Shown one piece after another: positions 18,997 through 28,569 of a stretch of 64,000 nucleotides of DNA. Within the stretch, counting starts at the first letter, position 1, and every line of letters begins with the position of its first letter. The translations under genes and the position numbers were made by a program. Origin of the DNA: Clostridioides sp. ES-S-0010-02 (lineage in GTDB: Bacteria > Bacillota > Clostridia > Peptostreptococcales > Peptostreptococcaceae). A model generated the notes under the pieces. It worked only from the letters and a program-made list of their open reading frames with translations. It ran no database searches and was not told the origin of the DNA. Location: assembly GCA_020641055.1 (NCBI GenBank), contig CP067345.1:450001-514000 (forward strand), in the 5' to 3' direction.

Positions 18997-19202
18997 TGTA
19001 TTGTTATGTAATATTAAAAGATGGTATAATTTAAAAAATAAAGGAAATGGTAAAATAAGTATATAGATTTTTTAGTTAATAAATAACTTATTAGATATTA
19101 GACGTTCTTTTAAGTACAAACATTAACCAGTAAATTTTATTTATGTGAATGTAAATATAGTCTATAGCTTATTGTAATGTTATTTTGAAAGAGGAGAGTA
19201 TT

Positions 19203-19841
19203 ATGAAAGAACATGAAGAAATAAGATTTAAAAATTTACCGAAGTTATTAAATGATATGAGAAAGAAGCAATGGGTTATTGATTCATTTCAATTTAAGTA
19301 TAAAGATAAAATTTATATTGTTATACTTACAAAATATAAAGAAGGAGAACATAAACCTAGTAAATATGCTGTGGCTAGAATAGAGTTTATTGAATTAGAT
19401 AATATACATAATTCAATTACTGGCTATATAGATTTCTTTAATGTTTACTTTAGAAGCAATCAAGAATTTTGCGATTTTTTTGGAATAAAAGATAGATTTG
19501 CAAATAGAGATTTATTTAATGATTTTTCTGAAATATTTGCTAAGTATATTCCAGAGGAAAAAATTATAAATAAAAGCGATGTTGAAAGAAGAATAATTGG
19601 AAGTAAAGTAGAAGGTGGAAATCCTAATGCGATATATTGTTATGATGTAAGGAGAAATGGGAAAAGGGAAGATGGATCTCCTAACGTAAGAAGTATTGAA
19701 AATAGTAATAAAGCACAAGCATTACGACCTGAATTATATAAAAAGTATCAAAGAGATATGAATTTGAGTTTTTTCTTTTCAGATGATCCGAATAAAGAAA
19801 GAACAGATGATGAAATTTATAAATCTTTTTCTGAAAGATAA
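19203..19841 (+). CDS. DUF6037-like protein
   Basis: A 212-residue soluble protein. The ATG at 19203 follows GAGGAGAG and is preferred to the in-frame TTG at 19185. It contains KYAVARIEFIELDNI, GYIDFFNVYFRSNQEFCDFFGI, DVRRNGKREDGSPNVRS and a polar C-terminus, features I associate with DUF6037 proteins of Firmicutes mobile elements. No enzymatic motif is visible. It lies between tcpD and ardA, where Tn916 has no such gene, and ends at a strong terminator, so it is probably cargo with its own unit. Confidence 0.5.
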   Translation: MKEHEEIRFKNLPKLLNDMRKKQWVIDSFQFKYKDKIYIVILTKYKEGEHKPSKYAVARIEFIELDNIHNSITGYIDFFNVYFRSNQEFCDFFGIKDRFANRDLFNDFSEIFAKYIPEEKIINKSDVERRIIGSKVEGGNPNAIYCYDVRRNGKREDGSPNVRSIENSNKAQALRPELYKKYQRDMNLSFFFSDDPNKERTDDEIYKSFSER

Positions 19842-19842
19842 G

Positions 19843-19878
19843 AAAAAAGCAGTAGATAAAAATCTACTGCTTTTTTAT
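19843..19878 (+). terminator. Strong terminator
   Basis: AAAAGCAGTAGAT / ATCTACTGCTTTT perfect stem with a four-base loop and T run. Confidence 0.9.
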
Positions 19879-19912
19879 ATCCAAATTAAATAAAAGAATG
19901 TGAGATGATACT

Positions 19913-20416
19913 ATGGAAGAAATGAGAGTATATATTGCAAACTTAGGAAAATACAATGAAGGTGAATTAGTTGGTGATTGGTTTACACCACCGATTGATT
20001 GGGATGATTTGAAGGAGCGTATAGGATTAAATAGTGAATATGAAGAATATGCAATACATGATTGGGAGTTACCATTTGAAATTAGTGAATATACATCTAT
20101 AGAAGAAATTAATAGCTTATGTTCTATGGCAGAAGAATTAGCATCTACAGATATAGGAGAATCAATAAATGATATTCAAATAGCTTTTTTCTCTAGCTTT
20201 GAGGAATTATATGAACATAAAGATGACATTATTTATTATCCAGATTGTGATGATATGACAGATGTAGCTAGATATTTTATTGAAGAAACTGGGGCTTTAG
20301 GAGAAGTACCAGTTAGTTTACAAAATTATATTGATTATGAATCATATAGATGTGATTTAGAAATAAGCGGTAGTTTTGTAGTAACTAATCATGGGGTATT
20401 TGAGTGTTTAAATTAA
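19913..20416 (+). CDS. ardA: Antirestriction protein ArdA (Tn916 Orf18-like)
   Basis: A DNA-mimic protein that inhibits type I restriction enzymes during element entry. The 167-residue, highly acidic sequence has the ArdA blocks RVYIANLGKYNEGELVGDWF, EYEEYAIHDWELPF, DCDDMTDVARYFIEETGALGEVP and LQNYIDYESY. It is intact and placed as in Tn916. A promoter-like TATAAT lies downstream near 20457, so the following genes are probably transcribed separately. Confidence 0.92.
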   Translation: MEEMRVYIANLGKYNEGELVGDWFTPPIDWDDLKERIGLNSEYEEYAIHDWELPFEISEYTSIEEINSLCSMAEELASTDIGESINDIQIAFFSSFEELYEHKDDIIYYPDCDDMTDVARYFIEETGALGEVPVSLQNYIDYESYRCDLEISGSFVVTNHGVFECLN

Positions 20417-20577
20417 AAATTAATAGTTTTGATTAAGTGTTGATTGGTGATATTTGTTATAATATAAGTATATTTAAAAGTCACATCTATTATTAGCATA
20501 AGCAAAGTCATTCTCAGAACAAGAGAAAGAAGAATCATTAACTTTCATGATTATTAAAAAATTAGGAGGAAGGATAA

Positions 20578-20799
20578 TGAAAAAAATAATTACCACAGTA
20601 AGAGGTGTTGCTGCACTTTGTGGAATGTTTGCATTTTAACAGCAAAGTGGGATTTAATTTTATATTAATAATGCTTATAGCACAGACAATATCTGAGATT
20701 TATGAGTATAAGGAAACAAAGAAAAAAAGACATCTAATAATACCTGTATTAGCTGTAATTTCATGTGCTGTTTTTGTTTGTATAAAAATTTTAAGCTAA
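20578..20799 (+). pseudogene. Small membrane protein gene, frameshifted
   Basis: AGGAGGAAGGATA precedes ATG 20578, which reads MKKIITTVRGVAALCGMFAF and stops at once. A second frame (20605-20799) continues with FNFILIMLIAQTISEIYEYKETKKKRHLIIPVLAVISCAVFVCIKILS, giving two hydrophobic spans. This looks like one small two-helix membrane protein broken near 20638. The product is unidentified. Confidence 0.5.
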
Positions 20800-20906
20800 A
20801 AAAATAATTTATTGAAACTTTTTATTACGAGTATAATATGAGATAGACAAATTAGAATTTTATAGTTAACATATAAAGAATTTGCGTAATAGAAAAGGAG
20901 AAGAAA

Positions 20907-21567
20907 ATGTATAGTATAGATAGTGATGTAAAATTTCCTGATATGAGTCATTATGATATGAACAATCCAGGAAGTATGGCATTATATTTAGCACATTGCG
21001 ATTTTTATCCATTTAGAAATGTAATAGAGAATAATAAGATTGCTTTAGATGCTATATCAGAGGGGTATAGAGAAATTGTAAGAGAAGCTACTAAAATAAA
21101 TGATTTTAAAACCGAATGTTGGGCGATGACAAGTGGTACATTGCATTCATGTAGAGTAGATTTACTAACACAGTACTCTTTATTATTAACAATGGTTTCA
21201 TTGTTAGAAGAAGCAGTTAATACACTTTGTAGACTTTATCATAATGTATATAAAATCGAAAAGGAATTAAAAGATATAAAGGGGAGTGGTTTAGAGCGAG
21301 CTGCAAAATGTATAAAGGAAGGGATTAAGATAGAAGGATTCAAATCTGATAAATGGGAATATATAACAGAAATAAGAGATGCATATGATTGTTCATAATG
21401 GTGGAAGAGTAGTTAAAGAAAAAGACTTTAAAAAATTTGACAAGTTTTCTATAGGATATAGGGATGAAGATAAACAGATTTATTTGCAATATACAGATAT
21501 TACTAAGATGTATGATGCAATTATGGAATTTATAGATAAATCATTTAGGCTAATTCCTAATATATAA
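20907..21567 (+). pseudogene. HEPN-like protein, frameshifted at its catalytic motif
   Basis: The first frame (20907-21398) and the overlapping frame 21379-21567 join to a protein of about 220 residues: helical blocks TQYSLLLTMVSLLEEAVNTLCRLYH, KGSGLERAAKCIKEG, then EIRDAY / IVHNGGRV and a C-terminal helix. The arginine and histidine of RDAY..IVH have the R-x4-6-H spacing of HEPN ribonuclease domains, common in toxins and abortive-infection proteins. The frame changes exactly between them (about 21388-21396). An RBS AAAAGGAG precedes ATG 20907. I infer an inactivated RNase toxin or defence gene. The domain assignment is from motif and helix pattern only. Confidence 0.55.
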
Positions 21568-21786
21568 CATAAAAAATAATTTAAAATATATGGTAATAAA
21601 ATTATTTGAGAAGTTATGTTTTTTTAGCTATACTTGATAAAATTCCAGTTTATCAGGCGGATTATGAGCATTAGTTTGATATGGATCTTTTATATTCTAC
21701 TAAAGCTAATCTTGATCACAAGTTAGCTGTTAATTTTGACGTTCAGTGAGGGAATTTATATAATTCTACAAAGGGGGGGAATTATT

Positions 21787-22200
21787 ATGAAAATGCCGAA
21801 AGAACCGATAGAGACGATTATGTTTGCTCCTTGTGGAATGAACTGTATGGTTTGCTATAAGCATTGCTATCATAAAAAACCATGTGCAGGTTGCTTGAAC
21901 AGCGATATTGGAAAACCCGAACACTGTCATAAGTGCAAAATTAAAGACTGTGTTCATGAAAAAGGTATTTCATATTGTTATGAGTGTAACGAGTACCCAT
22001 GTAAGCTGATTAAAAACTTTGAAAAAAGTTACAATACTAGATATCGTGCAAGTCTTGTAGCGAATAGCCTGTTTGTAAAAGAAAATGGTTTGAATGCCTT
22101 TATGGTGCAACAAAAAGAAACATTTATGTGTCCTATCTGTGATGGAATAATTTCTATTCATGACCTTGAATGTAGCGAATGCCAATGGGGAGTAAAATGA
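21787..22200 (+). CDS. DUF3795 cysteine-rich protein
   Basis: A 137-residue protein with the DUF3795 layout: APCGMNCMVCYKHCYHKKPCAGC near the N-terminus, further pairs CHKCKIKDC and CYECNEYPC, and a final CPICDG... CSECQ pair. Fourteen or more cysteines suggest zinc or Fe-S binding. GGGGGGAATTATT precedes ATG 21787; the longer frame from 21736 lacks a site. Base composition is somewhat richer in G and C than its neighbours, which suggests separate arrival in the element. The 170 bases before it hold no feature I can support. Confidence 0.75.
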   Translation: MKMPKEPIETIMFAPCGMNCMVCYKHCYHKKPCAGCLNSDIGKPEHCHKCKIKDCVHEKGISYCYECNEYPCKLIKNFEKSYNTRYRASLVANSLFVKENGLNAFMVQQKETFMCPICDGIISIHDLECSECQWGVK

Positions 22201-22272
22201 GTATAATCTTTATTTCAACAAATTCTAATTTAACGATTAGAATTTAAGGAATAATATTAATATTTGCGAGTT

Positions 22273-22302
22273 AAAAGTGGACAATTAACCTTGTCCATTT
22301 TT
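22273..22302 (+). terminator. Terminator before tcpE
   Basis: AAAGTGGACA pairs with TGTCCATTTT and ends in T residues. Confidence 0.65.
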
Positions 22303-22360
22303 TGATGTCCAATATCAACCTTAATTTTAAAAAGAGACTAAATAAAAAGGAGGAGTATAT

Positions 22361-22765
22361 TTGAAAAAAATTAAGTCATATACAGGTATTTGGAATGTAG
22401 AGAAAGTTATTTATGCAATAAATGATTTTCAACTGCCATTTCCAGTTACTTTTACACAAATGACATGGTTTGTATTAATACTTTTTATAATTATATTATT
22501 TGGTAATTTACCCCCATTAGCTATGATAGAAGGAGCATTTCTAAAATACTTTGGAATACCAGTTTTTATAACTTGGTTTATGTCTCAAAAGACTTTTGAT
22601 GGAAAGAAACCTTATGGATTTTTAAAGTCAATAATCTTATATTCATTTAGAGCTAAAATAACATATGCAGGAAAAAGTATTAAATTTAAAAGTAAAATTA
22701 TTGATGAAAATATAACTATAGTAAGGAGTGAGTTATATGTTCCCAATCAAATCTATAGAAAATAA
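22361..22765 (+). CDS. TcpE-family conjugal transfer membrane protein (Tn916 Orf17-like)
   Basis: A 134-residue protein with TTG start nine bases after AGGAGG. It has the TcpE layout: SYTGIWNVEKVIYAINDFQLPFP, two adjoining hydrophobic helices (MTWFVLILFIIILFGNL and a second around GIPVFITWFM), then KKPYGFLKSIILYSF. The 3' end overlaps the start of the VirB4-like gene at 22737. It is a membrane component of the mating channel and is intact here. Confidence 0.85.
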   Translation: MKKIKSYTGIWNVEKVIYAINDFQLPFPVTFTQMTWFVLILFIIILFGNLPPLAMIEGAFLKYFGIPVFITWFMSQKTFDGKKPYGFLKSIILYSFRAKITYAGKSIKFKSKIIDENITIVRSELYVPNQIYRK

Positions 22766-24196
22766 TCTTGTACTTAATAAGGAAGGAGAATGTTTTGCTT
22801 ATTAAGAATTAATATCATATAACTATTCATTCTTATCAGCAGAACAAAAATTTATTGTACACGATAGTTTTAGGCAATTAATAGCACAAAATAGAAATGG
22901 CAAAATTCATGCACTTCAAATAGCAACTGAAAGTTCTATAAGATCTACACAAGAAAGGTCAAAGAAAAATATCACAGGAAAATTAAAAGAAATTGCTTAC
23001 GAAAAAATAGACAAGCAAACAGAAGCACTTGTTTCTATGATTGGCGATAATCAAATTGATTATCGCTTTTTTATTGGATTTAAGCCTTTAGTTACAGAAG
23101 AAGAAATGAATATAAAGAATATAAAAAAGTCAGTATTAGCTAATCTATCAGATTTTATATATGATGTTAATAATAAATTGATGGGTGATTTTGTCAGTAT
23201 AAACAATGATGAAATTATGAGATTTTCAAAAATGGAAAAGTTATTAGAAAATAAAATCTTAAGAAGATTCAAAGTTAGAAGGCTAGATAAAAATGATTTT
23301 GGCTATTTAATTGAACATAATTATGGAAAGAAAGGCACAGCTTTTGAAGATTATCAATACCATTTACCTACAAAGAAACTTAAAGGAGAAACATTAGTAA
23401 AGAAATACGATCTTATAAAGCAAACTAGATGTCTTATAGAAGAGAAGCAAAGATACTTAAAAATTATACATGAGGATTCAGAAAGTTTTGTAGCTTATTT
23501 TACTATTGAAAGTATTATTGTAGAAATGGATTTTCCATCTAGTGAGATATTTTATTATCAGCAACAACAGTTTACATTTCCTATTGATACTAGTATGAAT
23601 GTTGAAATTGTAACAAATAAAAGGCTTTAACTACGGTTAGAAATAAAAAAAAAGAATTAAAAGATTTAGATAATCATGCTTGGCATGCAGGGAATGAAAC
23701 AGGAACAAATGTAGTAGAAGCGTTAGATGCTATAAATGAGCTTGAAAATAATTTAGATCAAACAAAAGAATCGATGTATAAGTTAAGTTATGTAATTAGA
23801 GTATCAGCAGATAGCATTGATGAATTAAAACGTCGTTGTGATGAGGTTAAAGATTTCTATGATGATTTAAATGTAAAGTTAGTACGTCCAATGGGAGATA
23901 TGATAGGATTTCACAATGAATTTATACCTTCAAGCAAAAGATATATAAATGATTATATACAATATGTAACTAGTAATTTTTTAGCAGGTTTAGGATTTGG
24001 AGCAACTCAACAGCTTGGAGAAAATGAAGGAATATATATTGGATATAGTTTAGATACAGGAAGAAATGTATATCTGAAACCAGCTCTTGCAAGCCAAGGA
24101 GTAAAAGGTTCTGTAACTAATGTATTGGCAGCAGCATTTTTAGGTTCATTGGGAGGTGGGAAATCATTTGCTAATTTATTATACAGATTTAATTAA
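22737..24196 (+). pseudogene. VirB4-like conjugation ATPase (Tn916 Orf16-like), truncated and broken
   Basis: ATG 22737 follows GTAAGGAGTG. After MFPIKSIENNLVLNKEGECFAY a TAA interrupts (22803-22805). The same frame resumes through FLSAEQKFIVHDSFRQL... IDYRFFIGFKPL to 23630. A single-base loss near 23627 shifts the frame to LTTVRNKKKELKDLDNHAWHAG... up to NVLAAAFLGSLGGGKSFANLL, which contains the Walker A motif. The frame then ends at LLYRFN and a stop. The Walker B half of this roughly 800-residue ATPase and the rest of the channel operon are absent. Confidence 0.88.
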
Positions 24197-25771
24197 AAAA
24201 ATAATGAATGGAATTTTGTTGATATCTATGCTGATGAAGGAATAACAGGAACTCAAATTTCTAAGAGAACAAATTTTCAAAGATTAATTAATGATTGTAT
24301 GAATGGTGAAATAGATGTGGTTATTACTAAATCAATATCATGTTTTGCTAGAAATACATTAGATACTTTAAAATATGTTCGTATGCTTAAAGAAAAAAAT
24401 ATAGCTGTTTATTTTGAAGATGAAAAAATAAACACTTTAACAATGGATGGTGAACTATTATTAGTAGTGTTAAGTTCTGTAGCACAACAAGAAGTTGAAA
24501 ATATCTCTGCAAATGTAAAAAAAGGACTGAAGATGAAAATGAGTAGAGGCGAGCTTGTTGGTTTTCAGGGATGCTTAGAATATGATTATAATGTAGAGGA
24601 CAAAAGCATAACTATTAATAAAGAAGAAGCAGAAATAGTTCGATATATATTTAATAGATATATCGAAGGTGCTGGAGGAAGGCTAATTGGTAATGAATTA
24701 GAACAATTATGGTATAAAACTAAACGAGGAAGTTCTACATGGCATGAATCTACTATACTAGGTATAATAAAAAATGAAAAGTATAAAGGGGATGTACTTT
24801 TAGGAAAAACATTTACTTTAGATCCTATATCAAAATGCAGGTTAGAAAATTATGGAGAAGAAGATCAATTTTATCTAAGAGAGCATCATGAGCCCATAGT
24901 GAGTGAAGAAGTTTTTGATAAAGCTCAGGCTATAAGATTAAAAAGAAGTATTCCAAGAGGGTCACATGAAACAGAAGGATTTAAACGTCAGAAGTATAGT
25001 AGAAAATATTCATTTAGTTGTATGATAGAGTGTGCATTTTGTGGAGGAACATTTACAAGAAGATGTTGGCATAGTGGAACTAATCATTCTAAAGTAGTAT
25101 GGTAATGTGTTGTTTCAACTAAAAAGGGAAAGAAATATTGTGAACATAGTAAGGGGATTCTAGAAAAAGTATTTGAAGATGCTTTTATTGAAAGTTATAG
25201 ACAATTATGTGGGGATAATAAACAAGTCCTTGAAGAATTTTTAGCTAGATTATCAGATACTTTAAATGAAAGTAATGTTGAAAAGAGATTTCTAGATTTA
25301 GAGAAACAAATAGATACATTAGATAAGAAAAGAAAAAAACTCATAGATATGAGATTAGAAGATATAATTGATAAGGAATCATATGAAGAAAAGTATGATG
25401 ATTTAACAGTTGAAATAAAGAAACCTAGTAAAGAGAAATAAACTCTTAAAGCATCATTAATAAATGAAAAGAGTATAAAAGCAAGAATTAAGGAATTTAG
25501 AAAGACACTTGAAAGAAATGAAGTGTTAGAAAAATTTTATAGATATGTATTTGAAAGCATAGTAGATAAGGTTATAGTTAGAGCTATTAATGAAGATGGT
25601 ATAGTTGATCCTTATAAAATAACTTTTGTTTATAAAACTGGCTTTGATGATAAACAAGATGGACATAAATTTATAAATAAGAGTCCGTTAGAAGCGTATT
25701 CAAAAGATAATAACGATAATAAAAAGGAGTGTTCATATACTAATAATGAGACATGTGGAAACTGTAGCTAA
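24197..25771 (+). pseudogene. Large serine recombinase, N-terminus missing and two in-frame stops
   Basis: The frame continues directly from the VirB4 remnant: EWNFVDIYADEGITGTQISKRTNFQRLINDC is the second half of a resolvase domain, so the catalytic serine region (about 50 residues) is gone. The recombinase domain (GELVGFQGCLEYDYN... GRLIGNELEQLWYKTKRG) and zinc-ribbon (CAFCGGTFTRRCW) follow. TAA at 25103-25105 replaces CAA, and another TAA stands at 25439-25441; the coiled-coil and C-terminal tail remain readable to 25771. The gene runs into the right att site, as expected for the integrase of this element. A TndX-like serine recombinase fits insertion into a gene without a long target duplication. 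Confidence 0.88.
25751..25768 (+). other. Right attachment site (attR core)
   Basis: Matches 7521-7538 at 17 of 18 bases. It forms the last codons of the recombinase remnant in one frame and rlmD codons HVETVA in another. Confidence 0.85.
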
Positions 25772-25787
25772 GATAATCAAGCAATAG
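25752..25787 (+). pseudogene. Displaced native 3' end of rlmD
   Basis: Read in the rlmD frame this is HVETVAKIIKQ and a stop. The first six residues equal those before the element at the left end. This is what an rlmD tail separated from its gene by the insertion would look like. A terminator follows, probably the original one of rlmD. Confidence 0.75.
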
Positions 25788-25822
25788 TAATGTATATATT
25801 AAGATTTAAACAATAAAACAGG

Positions 25823-25847
25823 AAAGGCTCTTTAGGGAGTCTTTTTT
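25823..25847 (+). terminator. Terminator of the displaced rlmD tail
   Basis: AGGCTC / GAGTCT stem followed by six T. Position suits the original end of rlmD before the element inserted. Confidence 0.65.
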
Positions 25848-25958
25848 CTATTTCATAATTCAATAATGAACAAAATTAAAATTCTGTTTTTTAATAATGA
25901 ACATACATTGTAATTATTATTATCTGCAAGTATGATATTTCTAGGAGGATTACTAAAG

Positions 25959-26537
25959 ATGCAAATAAAAAAAGAAGAAATAGAAAAGAAAATTGCAGAA
26001 GTTGCAACAAACGAATTTTTAAAAAAAGGTTATGAAAATTCTTCTATGAGAACTATAGCGAAAAAAGCTCATACGTCTATTGGAAATATGTATCATTATT
26101 ATCCTAATAAGGAAGAACTTTTAAAATTTATAATAATGCCAACAATTAATGTAGTTGAGGAAAATCTATCAAAGCACGTTTGTTTAGAAGAAAATAAAGT
26201 GATAACAAAGGAATCGGCTTTACTATATCTAGATGATTTAGATAACTTTTTAGAAAAAAGTGGATTTAAATATTTTCTAAATAAAAATATGATTATTCTT
26301 CTTAAGCTAGAAAGTACTGATTTAGTAGTTTACAAAGAAAGAATTATTAATAATTTATGTAATCATCTAAAATGGCATTTAAATATAGCTGATTTTCATT
26401 ACTCTAAAATGATAATTAATATGTTAATAGATTGTATTAAATATATACTTATTGAGTATGATGATTCATATGAAGTATACTCACAATTTTCTAAAATATT
26501 CCGAATACTTTGTACGGGATTAATTGGACAAATATAA
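25959..26537 (+). CDS. TetR-family transcriptional regulator
   Basis: A 192-residue TetR regulator. The N-terminal helix-turn-helix is clear: VATNEFLKKGYENSSMRTIAKKAHTSIGNMYHYYPNKEELLKFI. The ligand-binding half is helical and not assignable. ATG 25959 lies ten bases after CTAGGAGG and is preferred to the frame start at 25932. A hydrolase gene follows after 56 bases in the same direction and is the likely regulated partner. This is the first chromosomal gene to the right of the element. Confidence 0.88.
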   Translation: MQIKKEEIEKKIAEVATNEFLKKGYENSSMRTIAKKAHTSIGNMYHYYPNKEELLKFIIMPTINVVEENLSKHVCLEENKVITKESALLYLDDLDNFLEKSGFKYFLNKNMIILLKLESTDLVVYKERIINNLCNHLKWHLNIADFHYSKMIINMLIDCIKYILIEYDDSYEVYSQFSKIFRILCTGLIGQI

Positions 26538-26593
26538 CGATATAATCTAAAAACAAAATATCATTAACTAAAATGAGAGGAGCTTCGTAAAAT

Positions 26594-27538
26594 ATGCAAT
26601 ATTATAAAAATCAAACAGAATGGAAATTAGTACAATCCTTTTTACCTTTAAATAATCAGTTAAGAGAAAAAAATTTACCTAATGAATATTTTATAAAATG
26701 GGAAGAAATAAATATTCACATTGACCATTATAAAGTTGATAATCACAAGGGTACTATCATTATGTTTCATGGGGTTGGTGGGAATGGACGATTACTTTCA
26801 AGTTTGTCTCTACCTTTAGTAGAAGCAGGATATGAAGTCATTTGCCCAGATTTGCCACTTTATGGGAATACAGAAATATTAAGTGTTTCTAAAATCACTT
26901 ATGATACATGGGTTAACTGTGGAACTTTTTTGGTTAACTACTTTCAAGATAAAGGTAAAAAAATATCATTATTTGGACTAAGTGCAGGTGGATTTTTAGC
27001 ATATCAAGTGGCATGTAATTGTAAAAATATCTATGCATTAATGGCTTCTTGTTTTTTAGACCAACGTATTCCAATAATAATTGAACAAACAGCTATTTCA
27101 CCATTCATAGGAAAAGTAAGTAAAAAATACCTACCTATAGCAAATAAGTTATTTCCTAATTTCAAGATACCTATTAAACTAGTGGGAAATATGAAAAAAA
27201 TTGTAAATAATAAGGATTTAGCAGAAATTCTTATTAAGGATAAAAAATCTTCTGGGAGCAAAGTAACAATATCTTTTTTATATGGGATGCTGAACCCTTC
27301 TGTTAATATAGAGCCAGAAAAATTTAATTATTGTCCAGTGTTATTAGTTCATCCTGAAAATGATTGTTGGACAGATGTATCATTAAGTAAACTGTTTTTT
27401 GACCGATTAATAGGTAATAAAAAGATTACGATGCTTGAAGGTGCAGGGCATTTTCCAATAGAAGAAAATGGATTGAATAAAATGAGTAGTACTTGTATTA
27501 TGTTTTTGGAACAATGTTATGAAATAACAAATTTATAG
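26594..27538 (+). CDS. Alpha/beta hydrolase
   Basis: A 314-residue alpha/beta-hydrolase fold protein. It shows FHGVGGNGR (oxyanion region), the nucleophile elbow GLSAGG, an acidic residue in the PENDCWTD segment and the catalytic histidine in GAGHFP, so the triad is complete. No signal peptide or lid-specific signature identifies the substrate. GAGAGGAGC precedes the ATG. It is probably co-transcribed with the TetR gene upstream and controlled by it. Confidence 0.82.
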   Translation: MQYYKNQTEWKLVQSFLPLNNQLREKNLPNEYFIKWEEINIHIDHYKVDNHKGTIIMFHGVGGNGRLLSSLSLPLVEAGYEVICPDLPLYGNTEILSVSKITYDTWVNCGTFLVNYFQDKGKKISLFGLSAGGFLAYQVACNCKNIYALMASCFLDQRIPIIIEQTAISPFIGKVSKKYLPIANKLFPNFKIPIKLVGNMKKIVNNKDLAEILIKDKKSSGSKVTISFLYGMLNPSVNIEPEKFNYCPVLLVHPENDCWTDVSLSKLFFDRLIGNKKITMLEGAGHFPIEENGLNKMSSTCIMFLEQCYEITNL

Positions 27539-27662
27539 AATTATATTTATGTATTGCCATAAGGAAAAATATAAAAAATACTTATTATAAAAAATTAATA
27601 TTAAGTGAATATTAGATTTGAAAAGACTCCTAAATGCTATAGAATAAAGAAATGAGACAAAC

Positions 27663-28020
27663 CTAAATATATGAGTATGTTAAACTACACTTGAATATAA
27701 AAATATTTTATAGTAAAGTATCAGTAATAATATTAGTGAATGAGTGTCTTGCTCAGCATTTATAGATAACTAACATATGACAACAAATAATAATATTATT
27801 ACATATTACTTTGTTAAATTGTGGTGTAGTGGGCTTTAATTTGCTATACCTTTATTAATTTTACATAGAGTTATTTTGAATATAATTATGTTGAAATAGA
27901 AAAGATTAAATTTTCCAGTCTACAGGAGTTTTCTATTTTTGTGTAGGTAAATATGTATATCACATAAAAAGTTAGATATAAATACCTGTGGAATTTTTTT
28001 GTAGTAAACACAAGATATGG
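27663..28020 (+). repeat. Structured leader, copy A (duplicate of 29759-30236)
   Basis: This 360-base stretch, which has no long gene, is highly similar to the region before the ABC exporter at 30247. Shared parts are an AT-rich 5' segment, GTGTCTTGCT, a 20-codon uORF (27777-27839), a hairpin GGTGTAG / CTATACC around the uORF stop, a long segment with a final CCTGTGG and T run (27985-28000), and GATATGGAGG at the end. Copy A lacks about 120 bases present in copy B between two GTGTCTTG motifs. The distal terminator pairing is weaker here than in copy B. Confidence 0.8.
27777..27839 (+). CDS. Leader peptide (uORF) in leader copy A
   Basis: A 20-codon frame beginning MTTNNN and ending KLWCSGL. 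It differs from the one in copy B by a single amino acid (Thr for Ile). Its stop lies in the loop of the conserved hairpin. There is no strong Shine-Dalgarno sequence, so translation is inferred from conservation of the frame between copies. Confidence 0.4.
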   Translation: MTTNNNIITYYFVKLWCSGL

Positions 28021-28369
28021 AGGATTCAAAAAGGAATTATCCAAATAGAAAGCGAACTTATTATCAGGATAACACCTGTCTAGATAATTTTATTTGCACG
28101 AAGTGTGCTTGCTTTGTAGTTTCAGAAGGCTCTGGGATACAACATAGAAATCACTGTACTCATTGCCTACACAGTTTCATGTGGATATTATTCCTAGTGA
28201 TCGTGCCACAGATTGTGATGGTAATATGGAACACATTGGAGTATGGGTGAGAAAAAATGGTGAGTGGGCAACTATTTTGCAGAGAAGGAAAAGAAATTCA
28301 AAAACATTACAAAAACAAATAAAATCATTAAAAAACATTCTAAAAATAAATAAGATATTTCAAACCTGA
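28017..28369 (+). pseudogene. RNHCP-domain protein, frameshifted
   Basis: The first frame gives NFICTKCACFVVSEGSGIQHRNHCTHCLHS, the zinc-binding RNHC(P) domain start. The other frame continues HVDIIPSDRATDCDGNMEHIGVWVRKNGEW, the rest of the domain. One base is missing at about 28174 (GTTTCATG for GTTTTCATG). The 3' end has drifted as well: the usual final CxxC is lost. ATG 28017 lies in the conserved leader just before GGAGG and is probably not the true start. RNHCP proteins are small zinc proteins of unknown role. This one follows leader copy A. Confidence 0.7.
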
Positions 28370-28458
28370 GTGCAGTTGTTCTACCATATTTATTCATTTG
28401 TTGATGGATTGAAAGGCTACTTATTTATTGAAGTTCTAGTTATCAGATAGTCAGATGA

Positions 28459-28515
28459 ACAGATACAGAGCCGATAAACTTGTTGGCGATAGCAGTATAT
28501 CAGCTCTGTGTCTGT
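28459..28515. terminator. Hairpin between convergent genes
   Basis: ACAGATACAGAGC pairs with GCTCTGTGTCTGT (one wobble) around a 31-base loop and is followed by T-rich sequence. It separates the RNHCP remnant from the convergent diguanylate cyclase gene. Confidence 0.6.
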
Positions 28516-28569
28516 GTACTTTTTATGTTCCTTTAGCATTCATATTACAAATACATCAAATAATACTGC

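Larger units (their letters stand above)
7539..25750 (+). mobile_element. Decayed Tn916-family integrative conjugative element in rlmD
   Basis: About 18.2 kb lie between the two att cores. Gene order follows the Tn916 conjugation module (orf24, orf23, orf21, oriT, orf20, orf19, orf18, orf17, orf16). At the right end is a large serine recombinase remnant instead of the Tn916 tyrosine integrase. At least seven genes are broken by stops, frameshifts or deletions. VirB4 is cut soon after its Walker A motif and everything normally downstream of it (orf15, orf14, orf13 and the regulatory genes) is gone. Cargo at the left end (ABC-3C genes, adhesin) and between backbone genes (Mom-like, DUF6037, HEPN-like, DUF3795) is not part of Tn916 itself. 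The element should be immobile unless helped in trans. Confidence 0.88.

Noticed and set aside
28017-28250. ATG 28017 as a true gene start
   Set aside because: The same GATATGGAGG stands at the end of the duplicated leader before the ABC gene, where the ATG clearly precedes the ribosome binding site.
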